Shown here: one piece after another, positions 8,833 through 17,048 of the stretch
Position numbering within the stretch: position 1 is the stretch's first letter
How the letters are laid out: each line of letters opens with the position of its first letter
Program-made: the position numbers and the translations under genes
The notes under the pieces: model-generated
Databases searched by the model: none
Told to the model about the DNA's origin: nothing
What the model saw: only the letters and a program-made list of their open reading frames with translations
NCBI RefSeq assembly: GCF_019104945.1
Contig: NZ_JAHRWW010000021.1
Location: forward strand, 1 to 40,311
From: Thermomonas sp.
GTDB taxonomy: Bacteria; Pseudomonadota; Gammaproteobacteria; Xanthomonadales; Xanthomonadaceae
Direction of reading: 5' to 3'
Length of the DNA: 40,311 bases

Positions 8833-10095
8833 GTGGTATCTGAAAACACCCCAAACAATGATGTAACCGAATCGACCATTCTTGATACCAATGCGGCGCG
8901 TGAAGCTGCGCCGCTTGAAACAGGGCTGGATGCAGTTGGCAAACCCGTTGCAGAAACTCCTGCGCAGGCACAAGAGGCGGCAGCGGCGGAGCCGTCGGCA
9001 GATGCGGCAAAACAAGCCAACGCTCCACGCGACATCACCAAATTAAAAGTAGAAAAGAGTTGCTCGCGAGGGCTTGCGGGTTGGCTTGGTCAGCACCGGC
9101 TGTCGCTGGCCATTACCTCGTATCAGAGTGGCCGTATTTATCTCGTGGGCAGCGACCAGAAGGGGCGGCTGTCTTTTTTTGAGCGCATCTTTGAGCGTGC
9201 GATGGGCGTGGTAGGCAACGCGCAGCGGATCTACCTAGGCGGCTTGTACCAGCTATGGCGGTTTGAAAACGTGTTGCGCCCGAACGAGGTGATCCACGGG
9301 CAGTTCGACAAGTGCTATGTGCCGCGCAATGCGCAGACCATCGGCGATCTTGATATTCACGAACTTGGGGTGCGTAAGAACGGTAAGGTGGTGTTCGTCA
9401 ACACCAAGTATTCCTGCTTAGCTGAGCTTAGCCAAACACATAGCTTCAAAGCGGTTTGGAAACCGAAATTCATCAGCAAGCTGGCGCCAGAAGACCGTTG
9501 TCACTTGAATGGGTTGGCGATGGTGGATGGCGAGCCGAAGTACGTCACTGCGGTATGCAAGAGTGATAGCGTCGATGGCTGGCGCGAGCGTCGCCGCGAT
9601 GGTGGTGTGGTGATCGATGTCGAAACGGACGAGATCGTCTGCGAAGGGTTGTCGATGCCGCATTCGCCGCGTTGGCATAGCGGCAAGCTGTGGGTGTTGA
9701 ATGCAGGCACCGGCCAGCTGGGCTGGGTGGATTTCGAAACGAAATCCTTCGTCCCACATGCCTTTGTGCCGGGTTTTGCGCGTGGCTTGTCGATCATCGG
9801 CAATGTGGCGGCAGTGGGTTTGTCGAAGCCGCGTAATCAACGCTTTGAAGGGCTGCAGCTCGATGATGAGTTGAAGCAGCGCGATGCCGAGCCATGGTGC
9901 GGTGTGCAGATCATTTCGCTGACCAATGGCGATGTGTTGAACTGGATCCGCTTCGATGGCGATATGGGTGAAATTTTTGATATTGCCTTCCTGCCGAATG
10001 TGAAGAATCCGATGATGATCGGCCTGCGCACCAATGAGATTCGCGATTTGATTACGTTTGAATCGGAAATTCAGACGGAGGCGGCCAAGGTATGA
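8833..10095 (+). CDS. TIGR03032 (DUF4915)-type protein of unknown function
   Basis: From the GTG at 8833 the protein has 420 residues. The first 60-70 are Glu/Ala/Thr-rich and look disordered; the rest matches what I recall of the TIGR03032 family. Recognisable blocks are SYQSGRIYLVG, the FDKCYVPRNAQ block, HLNGLAMVDGEPKYVTA, DGWRERRRDGG-VVID, LSMPHSPRWH, LWVLNAGTGQLG, FVPGFARGLS and VGLSKPR. The regular blocks suggest a beta-propeller-like fold. There is no signal peptide, so it is probably cytoplasmic. The biochemical role of this family is not known to me. Start choice: GGAGG at 8821-8825 sits well before the GTG at 8833; an upstream GTG at 8794, also with a GGAG before it, is possible and adds 13 residues. 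It is the first gene of a four-gene run; its stop overlaps the next ATG by four bases. Confidence 0.8.
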   Translation: MVSENTPNNDVTESTILDTNAAREAAPLETGLDAVGKPVAETPAQAQEAAAAEPSADAAKQANAPRDITKLKVEKSCSRGLAGWLGQHRLSLAITSYQSGRIYLVGSDQKGRLSFFERIFERAMGVVGNAQRIYLGGLYQLWRFENVLRPNEVIHGQFDKCYVPRNAQTIGDLDIHELGVRKNGKVVFVNTKYSCLAELSQTHSFKAVWKPKFISKLAPEDRCHLNGLAMVDGEPKYVTAVCKSDSVDGWRERRRDGGVVIDVETDEIVCEGLSMPHSPRWHSGKLWVLNAGTGQLGWVDFETKSFVPHAFVPGFARGLSIIGNVAAVGLSKPRNQRFEGLQLDDELKQRDAEPWCGVQIISLTNGDVLNWIRFDGDMGEIFDIAFLPNVKNPMMIGLRTNEIRDLITFESEIQTEAAKV

Positions 10096-10529
10096 ACAAG
10101 TTCCTTGTTATGAGCGTGCTGGCCCTTGGTGTTTGGCAAACAGGCCATGCGCAAACAAAGGCGAAGTCGGCTCCAACGGCGCAGGCAGCAGAAGACTCGT
10201 CTGAGATGCTGTTTAAAGCGTGGGATAAAAACAGCGACGGCCAACTTTCGGAAACGGAATTTAAGGCAGGTTGGGAGCACGCACAGCAGTTGGCGCGCAC
10301 ACAGATGGCGCTGCGCCGTCAGTTCAGCATCTTGGATGCGAACCATGACGGAGGCATTGATGCCACCGAATACGGCAATTTGGTGCTGATTAAAAATGCG
10401 GGGAAAAATGCCCCTCCCTTCGCGCGGTTTGATGCTAACGCCAATGCCAAATTGGAGTTTGCAGAATACCTGAAGCTGGTGGAAGCACTCGCGCCGCAGC
10501 AGGCCAATGCCAAGGGCGCAAAAAAATGA
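10092..10529 (+). CDS. Exported EF-hand calcium-binding protein
   Basis: A 145-residue protein with a signal peptide (residues 1-20, ending Q-T-G-H-A) and a short linker, followed by EF-hands. The first two loops are canonical: DKNSDGQLSETE at residues 45-56 and DANHDGGIDATE at 82-93, each with acidic residues at positions 1, 5 and 12. A third loop, DANANAKLEFAE (114-125), lacks the usual acidic position 5 and central glycine and may bind weakly. It should reside in the periplasm or be secreted and bind calcium. It overlaps the upstream and downstream genes by four bases each, so translation is coupled. The operon's last gene encodes an M4 peptidase, a family that needs structural calcium, so a calcium-linked partnership is plausible but unproven. 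Confidence 0.9.
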   Translation: MNKFLVMSVLALGVWQTGHAQTKAKSAPTAQAAEDSSEMLFKAWDKNSDGQLSETEFKAGWEHAQQLARTQMALRRQFSILDANHDGGIDATEYGNLVLIKNAGKNAPPFARFDANANAKLEFAEYLKLVEALAPQQANAKGAKK

Positions 10530-11137
10530 GCGCCGAGTTTATTCCCGTCTGGCGTGCCGTGACACCAGAGCTGGCGAAAGAGCTAATTGATTTTTGGCGA
10601 GACACGGGCGCCATTGCAGACGAGGCCGCAGCCAAGCAGCGTGTTCAACAGGTTGTCTGCGTTGCACGCGATGGCGAAGGCAAGCTCTGTGGCGTAGGTA
10701 CGGCCATCATCAAGGTGATTCCGCGCCTGCGTCAACCGATGTATTACTACCGTCAATTTTTTGCCAAAACCCTGCGTGGGAAGCATCAGGAATTAGCGTT
10801 CTTCCAGCGCTGTAAGCAGGTGCTGCAGGAGTACAACACAGCTCTTGCTCAAACAGAGAGCTTAGGCATCTTGCTGGAAATTGAAAACGAAAAAATTGCT
10901 GTTGCATATAAACAGGCCGTCATTCCCGGCTTTGACGCCGTGTTTATTGGTTATTCGCCGCGCGGCTTGCAATTGCGCGTGTCTTATTTTGATAACGCTG
11001 AGTTAAAGCAGCCGGTGCGTCCCCGCACGCTTCCGGCTGCGGCACAAGGTATCCAAATCGCCCGCAGGGGCACAAACCCACCCTTATCCGGCACGGCAAT
11101 GCTGTCGGGATCGATCACAACGGAGAAAGTGCCATGA
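10526..11137 (+). CDS. Protein of unknown function, possibly GNAT-fold
   Basis: A 203-residue protein without signal peptide or membrane segment. I do not recognise a named family. The order of elements is compatible with a GNAT acyltransferase: an N-terminal helix rich in acidic residues (ELAKELIDFWRDTGAI), a strand pair around VVCVARDGEGKLCGVGTAIIKV (about residues 51-72), a Tyr-rich strand (MYYYRQFF), a helix (QELAFFQRCKQVLQEYN) and a strand-helix pair (LGILLEIENEKIAVAYKQ) near residues 115-130. The usual acetyl-CoA pyrophosphate loop (R/Q-x-x-G-x-G/A) is not evident, so activity is doubtful. The last 40 residues look disordered. Four-base overlaps on both sides place it firmly in the TIGR03032 / EF-hand / M4 operon. 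Confidence 0.72.
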   Translation: MSAEFIPVWRAVTPELAKELIDFWRDTGAIADEAAAKQRVQQVVCVARDGEGKLCGVGTAIIKVIPRLRQPMYYYRQFFAKTLRGKHQELAFFQRCKQVLQEYNTALAQTESLGILLEIENEKIAVAYKQAVIPGFDAVFIGYSPRGLQLRVSYFDNAELKQPVRPRTLPAAAQGIQIARRGTNPPLSGTAMLSGSITTEKVP

Positions 11138-12771
11138 AAGTACAAGCTAGTTTGCTCTGTCTCGCCATTGCTTCTGCCCTAGCTGTTGCTGCGGCGCCTG
11201 CAGAAGCTGCAACACCTTTGAAGTCGGCGGTGATGGCGCGCGCCAACACGTTGATCACTCAGAATGCGGCTAAAGTGCATCGCGCTTCGGGTGATGCGTT
11301 TGTCGCACGTGATGCCGTTGTGGGCCCGAACGGTGTCGAGCATGTGCGCTATGACCGCACATTCAATGGCCTGCCGGTCATTGGCGGTGATGTGGTGATG
11401 CATTCACGGAATGGCCGCCTGTCTGGCACCAGCCAGACGTTATCCAGTGCCGTGCGCCCTGCTCTGCGTGCGAAGTTCTCTTCGGATCGGGCTATTGTGG
11501 AGGCTGGCGCGCGCTTCGGTAGCAAGTTTTTTGGTGCTCCGTCATCACGTATGGTGGTCTATGCATTGGGTAAGAGCCCGGTGCTCGCGCATGAGGTGAC
11601 CTTCAACGGCATCAAGGCCGACCAAACCCCAACTGAAATGCACTACTTCGTTGATGCAACATCAGGCCAAGTATTGAATTCTTGGGATAGCGTGCATACG
11701 GCCAAGCCCGGTCCCGGCGGTGCAGGGAGCGCCAGCTGCACACCTGCGGTGGGCACTGGTAAGAGCCTGACCGAAGGCAATGTCACTCTCGACACCAGCA
11801 AGTGCGGCACCAGCTACCGTTTGGTGGATACCACCCGTGGCAACGGCGCCGTACATAACATGGCGATGATGACCACAGGCATGGGAACAGTTTTTACCGG
11901 CAGCACCAACATTTGGGGTAACAACCTACTGAACAATGCACAGACCGTGGCAGCCGACGCCGCCTATGGCGTTTCGGTAACGTGGGATTATTACAAGCTG
12001 GTGCATGGCCGCAACGGCATTGCCAATAATGGTGCTGGCGCGATTAGCCGCGTGCATTATGGCCGCAATTATCAAAATGCGTTCTGGAGCGACGGTTGCT
12101 TCTGCATGACCTTTGGCGACGGCGATAACGGCGCAAGTATTCTGCCGCTGGTGGCACTGGATATCGCAGGCCATGAAATGTCACACGGCGTCACCAGCCG
12201 TTCGGCCGGTTTGATCTATAAGGGCGAGTCTGGTGGTTTGAACGAAGCCACGTCCGATATTTTTGGCACCATGGTGGAGTTCTACGCCAATAACGCAAGT
12301 GACCCGGCGGATTACGTCATGGGCGAAGCGCTGTTCCCCAATAATGCGGCGATGAAAACCGCGATTCGCTGGATGTTCAAGCCGAGCTTGGATAAGCAAT
12401 CCCCAGACTGCTACAAGTCAACGCTGGGTAATCTGGACGTGCATTACAGCTCGGGCGTGGCCAACCACTTCTTCTACCTACTGGCGGAAGGTGCCAAGGT
12501 GCCTGCGGGCTTTGGTGAAGGGACGTGGGCCAATCTCACTCCGGCGCAATTGGTGTGCAATGGCAATACGTCGCTCGCTGGGATCGGTCGTGGTGATGCG
12601 CAGAAGATTTGGTATTTGGCGCTAACTGGCTACATGACTGCCAATACCAACTATGCGGGTGCGCGTGTGGCCACCATCAATGCGGCCACCGATCTGTTTG
12701 GCGCCACCTCGGCGCAGACCAATGCAGTCAAGGCTGCGTGGGATGCAGTGAGTGTGACCGCAGCCCCGTAA
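11134..12771 (+). CDS. Secreted M4 (thermolysin-type) zinc metallopeptidase
   Basis: A 545-residue preproenzyme. A signal peptide (about residues 1-25, ending A-E-A) is followed by an FTP/PepSY-type propeptide (about 40-190) that chaperones folding and is cleaved off. The catalytic domain begins near residue 230. Zinc ligands and catalytic residues are all visible: HEMSH at 347-351 (His347, Glu348, His351), the third ligand Glu371 in N-E-A-T-S-D, and the transition-state histidine His437 in DVHYSSG. It is therefore probably active as a neutral endopeptidase, secreted by the general pathway into the periplasm and then outward. Family members bind structural calcium. It is the last gene of the operon; its ATG overlaps the previous stop by four bases and a strong terminator follows. 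Possible substrates include environmental protein or the neighbouring autotransporter; neither is shown. Confidence 0.95.
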   Translation: MKVQASLLCLAIASALAVAAAPAEAATPLKSAVMARANTLITQNAAKVHRASGDAFVARDAVVGPNGVEHVRYDRTFNGLPVIGGDVVMHSRNGRLSGTSQTLSSAVRPALRAKFSSDRAIVEAGARFGSKFFGAPSSRMVVYALGKSPVLAHEVTFNGIKADQTPTEMHYFVDATSGQVLNSWDSVHTAKPGPGGAGSASCTPAVGTGKSLTEGNVTLDTSKCGTSYRLVDTTRGNGAVHNMAMMTTGMGTVFTGSTNIWGNNLLNNAQTVAADAAYGVSVTWDYYKLVHGRNGIANNGAGAISRVHYGRNYQNAFWSDGCFCMTFGDGDNGASILPLVALDIAGHEMSHGVTSRSAGLIYKGESGGLNEATSDIFGTMVEFYANNASDPADYVMGEALFPNNAAMKTAIRWMFKPSLDKQSPDCYKSTLGNLDVHYSSGVANHFFYLLAEGAKVPAGFGEGTWANLTPAQLVCNGNTSLAGIGRGDAQKIWYLALTGYMTANTNYAGARVATINAATDLFGATSAQTNAVKAAWDAVSVTAAP

Positions 12772-12792
12772 TTGGCAGTAGTGCAACAGACA

Positions 12793-12822
12793 AACGGCCC
12801 GCGCAAGCGGGCCGTTTTGTTT
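12793..12822 (+). terminator. Intrinsic terminator after the M4 peptidase operon
   Basis: A perfect 10-bp stem (12793-12802 with 12807-12816), GCAA tetraloop (12803-12806) and the tail TTTTGTTT. It lies about 20 bases after the stop codon. Because the stem is symmetric it may also stop transcription coming from the tRNA gene on the other strand. Confidence 0.85.
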
Positions 12823-12826
12823 GGAA

Positions 12827-12903
12827 TGGCGCGCCTGGAGGGATTCGAACCCCCGACCAATGGCTTCGGAAGCCACTACTCTATCCGGCTGAGCTACAGG
12901 CGC
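12827..12903 (-). tRNA. tRNA-Arg (anticodon CCG)
   Basis: On the minus strand the 77-base gene folds as a full cloverleaf. The acceptor GCGCCTG pairs with CAGGCGC and is followed by an encoded GCCA end. The D-arm GCTC...GAGT is present. The anticodon stem GTGGC/GCCAT (first pair G-T) has the loop TTCCGAA, giving anticodon CCG (reads CGG, arginine). The T-arm is GGGGG-TTCGAAT-CCCTC. The gene faces the M4 peptidase operon across a shared terminator and lies back to back with ubiA. Confidence 0.97.
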
Positions 12904-12962
12904 ATTTAAGCCGCCTATTCTCGCATGATTACAGCGTGCTGTGCTGCTGTTAGGCTAAGCGA

Positions 12963-13877
12963 ATGTCTTTGAACACTGAAACATCCCCCTTGGAGCCAGA
13001 CTGGCGCCTGCGTCTGAGGCGCTATTGGAAACTGATGCGCGGCGACCGCCCCATCGGCTGGCTGCTGCTGCTATGGCCGACGTGGTGGGCGCTTTGGCTA
13101 GCGGCAGATGGCTTGCCACCACTCTGGCCATTGATCGTGTTTAGTCTGGGTGTATGGCTGACGCGCTCGGCAGGCTGCGTGATCAATGACTATGCCGACC
13201 GCTGGCTAGATGGCAGTGTAGAACGAACGAAACACCGCCCTTTGGCAACCGGGGAGGTGAGTGCGGGCGAGGCGCTGGCGCTGTTTGCCGTACTGATGCT
13301 GCTGGCGTTTGCATTGGTGCTAAGCCTGAACCGGCTGGCGATTTATCTCAGCGTTGTGGGGCTGTTTCTCGCGGCCACGTATCCATATTTGAAGCGTTAC
13401 ACCTATTTTCCACAGGTGTATTTAGGGATGTCGTTTGGTTGGGGTATCCCCATGGCGTTTGCCGCGTTGACCGGAAGCGTGCCGAAACTGGGTTGGCTGC
13501 TGTATCTCGCCAATATTTTCTGGGCCACCGCATATGACACGTGGTATGCCATGGTGGATCGGGATGACGATATCCGTATGGGTTCGAAATCCACCGCCGT
13601 GCTGTTTGGTGATATGGATTTGATGGCGCAAGGGGTGCTGTATGCCTGCGTGTTTTTTGCACTTGCCCTCGTCGGTAAGGACGCTGCGCTGGGGCTGTGG
13701 TACTGGCTAGGCTTGGCCGTAGCGTTGGCGCTGGTGGTGTGGGAGTTTGTACTCGCCAAAGACCGCGCACGCGATGCCTGTTTTCGTGCCTTTTTGCACA
13801 ATAACTGGGTGGGTATGGCGATCTTTGCAGGTATTGCCTTCGATTTTGCGCTGCGCGCCAAAGTAGTGATGGCTTAA
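12963..13877 (+). CDS. ubiA: 4-hydroxybenzoate polyprenyltransferase UbiA
   Basis: A 304-residue integral membrane prenyltransferase that joins the polyprenyl chain to 4-hydroxybenzoate in ubiquinone synthesis. The signature N-D-Y-A-D-R-W-L-D (residues 75-83) supplies the first Mg-diphosphate aspartates and the second Asp-rich motif is [10 protein letters not shown]. The start of the family block, [16 protein letters not shown], is at residues 29-44, and further hydrophobic segments give the usual eight to nine helices. Length matches the family (about 290-305). It starts 59 bases from the divergent tRNA and converges on comF with no gap: its stop codon abuts the comF stop. Confidence 0.96.
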   Translation: MSLNTETSPLEPDWRLRLRRYWKLMRGDRPIGWLLLLWPTWWALWLAADGLPPLWPLIVFSLGVWLTRSAGCVINDYADRWLDGSVERTKHRPLATGEVSAGEALALFAVLMLLAFALVLSLNRLAIYLSVVGLFLAATYPYLKRYTYFPQVYLGMSFGWGIPMAFAALTGSVPKLGWLLYLANIFWATAYDTWYAMVDRDDDIRMGSKSTAVLFGDMDLMAQGVLYACVFFALALVGKDAALGLWYWLGLAVALALVVWEFVLAKDRARDACFRAFLHNNWVGMAIFAGIAFDFALRAKVVMA

Positions 13878-14576
13878 TCAAGCCACGCGCGCACAGACCC
13901 AAGCCTCAACATGGTGAACACCGGCTTGTCGCAGGGTCTGCGCGGCGGCGTGCAGTGTAGCGCCGGTGGTCATCACGTCGTCAAACAGCACTACGCGCTT
14001 GGGCAAGCGGGCTTTGGGATGAAGGGCAAACGCGCCCCGCAGGTTGCGCTGTCGGGTGTGCGCATCCAGTGTGGACTGCGCGGCGGTAGCGCGTCTTCGT
14101 ACAAGCAGCCCGTGCTGCAATGGGATCTGCAGCACTTTGGCGATAGGTTTGGCGAGTTCAAGCGCTTGGTTATAGCCGCGGCTGCGCAGCCGTAGTTGGT
14201 GGAGTGGCAAGGGCACGAGGGCATCGGGGCGTGGAAACGAAGAAAAGTGCGCGGCAACGCACTGACTCAGCATGCGACCTGCGGCAAAGTCGCGATGAAA
14301 CTTGAGCCTTGGCAGTAGGCGATCCACGGGGAAACGGTAGTCGAACGCGGCGTGTACGGCATCGAGTGGCGACGGGTGCTGCAGGCAGGCGCCGCATACG
14401 CCGTGCTCGGGAAGAGGGAGCGCGCAGCGCTCGCAAGCGTGCTCCAGCCATGGCAATGCGGTATGGCAGGCGCGGCAAAGGTCTTGCCCCAGCTGGCCGG
14501 GATTGCCGCAGACAAGGCAGCGTGCCGGAAACAGCCAGCCAAGTGGGTTAGAAAGCATCTGGTAAACTTTACGCAT
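13878..14576 (-). CDS. comF: ComF family DNA-uptake/phosphoribosyltransferase-like protein
   Basis: A 232-residue ComF/GntX-type protein linked to natural transformation. The N-terminus carries zinc-binding cysteine pairs (C-L-V-C-G, L-C-R-A-C, C-E-R-C and C-G-A-C). The C-terminal half is a phosphoribosyltransferase-like domain with [12 protein letters not shown] and the PRPP loop [15 protein letters not shown] much longer reading extends across the bioB start and is rejected. Two starts fit, ATG 14576 and ATG 14558; neither has a clear Shine-Dalgarno sequence and both keep the zinc motif. The gene is divergent from bioB with about 76 bases between starts, an arrangement consistent with Xanthomonadales comF-bioB neighbourhoods. 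Confidence 0.9.
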   Translation of the reverse strand: MRKVYQMLSNPLGWLFPARCLVCGNPGQLGQDLCRACHTALPWLEHACERCALPLPEHGVCGACLQHPSPLDAVHAAFDYRFPVDRLLPRLKFHRDFAAGRMLSQCVAAHFSSFPRPDALVPLPLHQLRLRSRGYNQALELAKPIAKVLQIPLQHGLLVRRRATAAQSTLDAHTRQRNLRGAFALHPKARLPKRVVLFDDVMTTGATLHAAAQTLRQAGVHHVEAWVCARVA

Positions 14577-14652
14577 AAGTAATTTGTTGACGGAGCGAGG
14601 GCGCAGCTTCAGACTGCATGCTTTATTGCCTCGCGTCAGTCGGAAAACCAGC

Positions 14653-15891
14653 ATGTCGGCCGTCATCTCTACCCCCGTTGAAACCTCATCGCTGCGCCAC
14701 GATTGGAGCCGCGCGGAAGTGGAAGCGCTGTTCGAGCTTCCGTTCACAGAATTGGTCTTTCGCGCAGCAGGCGTGCACCGCGCGTATTTCGACCCGACCG
14801 AAGTGCAGGTGTCCACGTTGCTATCGGTGAAAACCGGAGGCTGCCCAGAAGACTGTGGTTATTGCCCGCAATCCTCGCACCACCCGGATAGCGTGGCGGC
14901 CACCAAGCTGATGGACATTGATGCGGTGGTTGAAAAGGCCAAGCAAGCCAAGGCTGCAGGGGCGTCGCGGTTTTGCATGGGCGCGGCGTGGCGTTCGCCC
15001 AAACCGCGCGATATGCCAAAAGTGGCGGAAATGATCCGCGAGGTGAAGGCGCTGGGCCTTGAAACCTGCGCAACGCTGGGTATGTTGAGCGAAGAGCAAG
15101 CCAAAGAGTTAAAAAACGCGGGGCTGGATTACTACAACCATAATCTTGATACCGATCCCGAGTATTACGACCAGATTATTCACACCCGTACCGTGCAAGA
15201 CCGCTTCGACACATTGGAGCATGTGCGTGATGCCGGGCTGAAGACGTGCTGCGGTGGGATTGTGGGCATGGGTGAAACGCGGCGACAGCGCGCAGGCCTA
15301 TTAGTGACGCTGGCGAACCTGCCCGCGCACCCGGATTCGGTACCCATCAACCGCTTAGTGGCGGTGAAAGGCACGCCACTGGCCAATGCGCCCGCGCTGG
15401 ACCCGTTTGAGTTTGTGCGCACCATTGCGGTGGCACGCATCCTGATGCCGAAATCCATGGTGCGGCTGTCGGCGGGGCGCGAAACCATGAGCGATGAGCT
15501 ACAGGCGCTGTGTTTTACCGCCGGGGCGAACTCGATCTTTCACGGCGAAAAGCTGTTAACGACGGGTAACCCCGATACAGAGTACGATAGGGCCTTATTC
15601 CAGCGTCTTGGTTTACGTCCCATGTCTGTTCAAGAAACCCATCTCAATGATCTCCCCGGCCTGACCATTGTCGGCAACGACGGCGGTTGCGGTAGCAGCG
15701 GTGGCTGCGGCTGCAGCGGCGGCCAGACCGCCACGCTGACCATTGTGAACGCACCTGCAGAAGGTGGTTGCGGTGGTGGTGGCGGCTGCGGTTGCAGCAG
15801 TGGCGCACCTGCAGGTGGGGTGACGCTGGCTGATGCCATGGCCCAGCGCCAGCCGGAAGACGGCTGCGGCTGCGGATGCAGCGGCTGCTAA
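14653..15891 (+). CDS. bioB: Biotin synthase with Gly/Cys-rich C-terminal tail
   Basis: A radical-SAM enzyme inserting sulfur into dethiobiotin, the last step of biotin synthesis. The [4Fe-4S] motif is C-P-E-D-C-G-Y-C; the block [21 protein letters not shown] and [15 protein letters not shown] are family hallmarks. The start at 14653 (MSAVISTP) is preferred to upstream readings that run into the comF promoter region. The protein has 412 residues against about 345 for typical BioB. The core ends near residue 345 and a tail of about 70 residues follows, with runs of GGCG, GCGC and GGGGG and ten cysteines, ending G-C-S-G-C. The enzyme consumes an auxiliary [2Fe-2S] cluster as sulfur donor, so a role of the tail in cluster handling is tempting but speculative. 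The gene overlaps bioF by 16 bases. Confidence 0.96.
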   Translation: MSAVISTPVETSSLRHDWSRAEVEALFELPFTELVFRAAGVHRAYFDPTEVQVSTLLSVKTGGCPEDCGYCPQSSHHPDSVAATKLMDIDAVVEKAKQAKAAGASRFCMGAAWRSPKPRDMPKVAEMIREVKALGLETCATLGMLSEEQAKELKNAGLDYYNHNLDTDPEYYDQIIHTRTVQDRFDTLEHVRDAGLKTCCGGIVGMGETRRQRAGLLVTLANLPAHPDSVPINRLVAVKGTPLANAPALDPFEFVRTIAVARILMPKSMVRLSAGRETMSDELQALCFTAGANSIFHGEKLLTTGNPDTEYDRALFQRLGLRPMSVQETHLNDLPGLTIVGNDGGCGSSGGCGCSGGQTATLTIVNAPAEGGCGGGGGCGCSSGAPAGGVTLADAMAQRQPEDGCGCGCSGC

Positions 15892-17048
15892 AAGACCGTT
15901 GCGCGGTTTCACACGCGCAGCGATTAGCGGCACAACGCATACGAACTCGGAAAACCGTTTCACAGCGGCAAGGTGTGCGCTGTGAGGTGGATGGCCGCTG
16001 GCTGCTGAATTTTTGCAGTAACGACTACTTAGGCTTGTCCCAGCACCCAAGCGTGCTGGCCGCTTTTAAGGAAGCGGCATGCACAGGCAGCGGCGCTTCG
16101 CATTTGGTGTGTGGGCATACAGCCGAGCATGTTGCGCTGGAAGCCGCGCTGGCACGCTGGCAGCAGACCTCGCGCGCGCAGTTGTTTTCTAGCGGCTATG
16201 TGGCCAATCTTGCGGTGCTGCAGGCGTTGCTGGAAAAAGGCGATGTCTGCGTGCAAGACAAGCTCAATCACGCCAGTTTGATCGACGGCGCACGCTTGGC
16301 GGGGTGCACGTTGAAGCGTTATCCGCATTTAGATGTAGAAGCGGCGGCGCGGCAACTTCGCAGTGGTGCAGAGGGCGCCACGCTGCTCGCCACCGATGGC
16401 GTGTTTTCAATGGATGGTGATAGCGCACCACTCACGGCATTGGCGCGACTGGCGCGCGAGCAGGCCGCGCTGCTGTATGTGGATGATGCCCACGGCGCGG
16501 GCGTGATGGGGGATGCTGGGCGCGGCAGTATCGCGGCAGCCGGGCTCACCGAACAAGACGTGCAGCTGCGCTTGATTACCTTTGGTAAGGCGTTGGGCGG
16601 CGCGGGTGCGGCGGTGGTGGGTGATGCTGAGTTAATTGAGCACCTGCTGCAAACCGCGCGCGGCGGCATCTATACCACCGCGCTGCCGCCCACACAGGCA
16701 GCCGCCACGCAGGCCGCGATTGCATTGATTGAAAGCGATGCTGGTGCAGCGCTGCGCGTGCAGCTGCAGGCCAATATCACGCGTTTTACAACAGGAGCGT
16801 TGCAGTTAGGTCTTGCCCTGCTGCCTTCAACAACCGCGATCCAGCCGGTGCTGGTGGGCAGCGATGAGCAAGCACTCGCGCTCTCGATGGCGCTTGAGCA
16901 GCGTGGTTACTGGGTAGCCGCGATACGCCCTCCTACGGTGCCAGAAGGCAGCGCAAGGCTGCGGGTCACGCTGTCGGCGGCGCATACACCAGCGCAAATT
17001 GATGGGTTGTTACAGGCCTTGGCCGAAGTGCATTTCTGCGCGTACTAA
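15876..17048 (+). CDS. bioF: 8-amino-7-oxononanoate synthase
   Basis: A 390-residue PLP enzyme that condenses pimeloyl-thioester with L-alanine, the first step of ring assembly. Hallmarks are [10 protein letters not shown] near residue 45, [11 protein letters not shown], the [12 protein letters not shown] block, [12 protein letters not shown] with the PLP-interacting Asp-Ala-His, and [12 protein letters not shown] with the Schiff-base lysine. The start lies inside the last codons of bioB in another frame (16-base overlap), so translation is probably coupled; the N-terminal spacing to NDYLGL matches E. coli BioF. Its 3' end overlaps the converging gabD stop by four bases. Confidence 0.96.
   Translation: MQRLLKDRCAVSHAQRLAAQRIRTRKTVSQRQGVRCEVDGRWLLNFCSNDYLGLSQHPSVLAAFKEAACTGSGASHLVCGHTAEHVALEAALARWQQTSRAQLFSSGYVANLAVLQALLEKGDVCVQDKLNHASLIDGARLAGCTLKRYPHLDVEAAARQLRSGAEGATLLATDGVFSMDGDSAPLTALARLAREQAALLYVDDAHGAGVMGDAGRGSIAAAGLTEQDVQLRLITFGKALGGAGAAVVGDAELIEHLLQTARGGIYTTALPPTQAAATQAAIALIESDAGAALRVQLQANITRFTTGALQLGLALLPSTTAIQPVLVGSDEQALALSMALEQRGYWVAAIRPPTVPEGSARLRVTLSAAHTPAQIDGLLQALAEVHFCAY

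Noticed and set aside
12622-12876. Small minus-strand frames over the tRNA and M4 peptidase end
   Set aside because: They run through the tRNA-Arg gene and the terminator and show no protein features.
14562-14572. Near-palindrome GTAAACTTTAC between comF and bioB considered as a BirA operator
   Set aside because: The known BirA site has two half-sites about 15-16 bases apart. Here the halves are directly adjacent, so the match is not convincing.
14577-14816. N-terminal extension of comF by 80 codons
   Set aside because: It would overlap the bioB start and its first 50 codons antisense, with no ComF similarity in that part.
15613-16050. Minus-strand Ala-rich frame opposite the bioB tail
   Set aside because: It is the antisense reading of the Gly/Cys codon repeats; low complexity and no start context.
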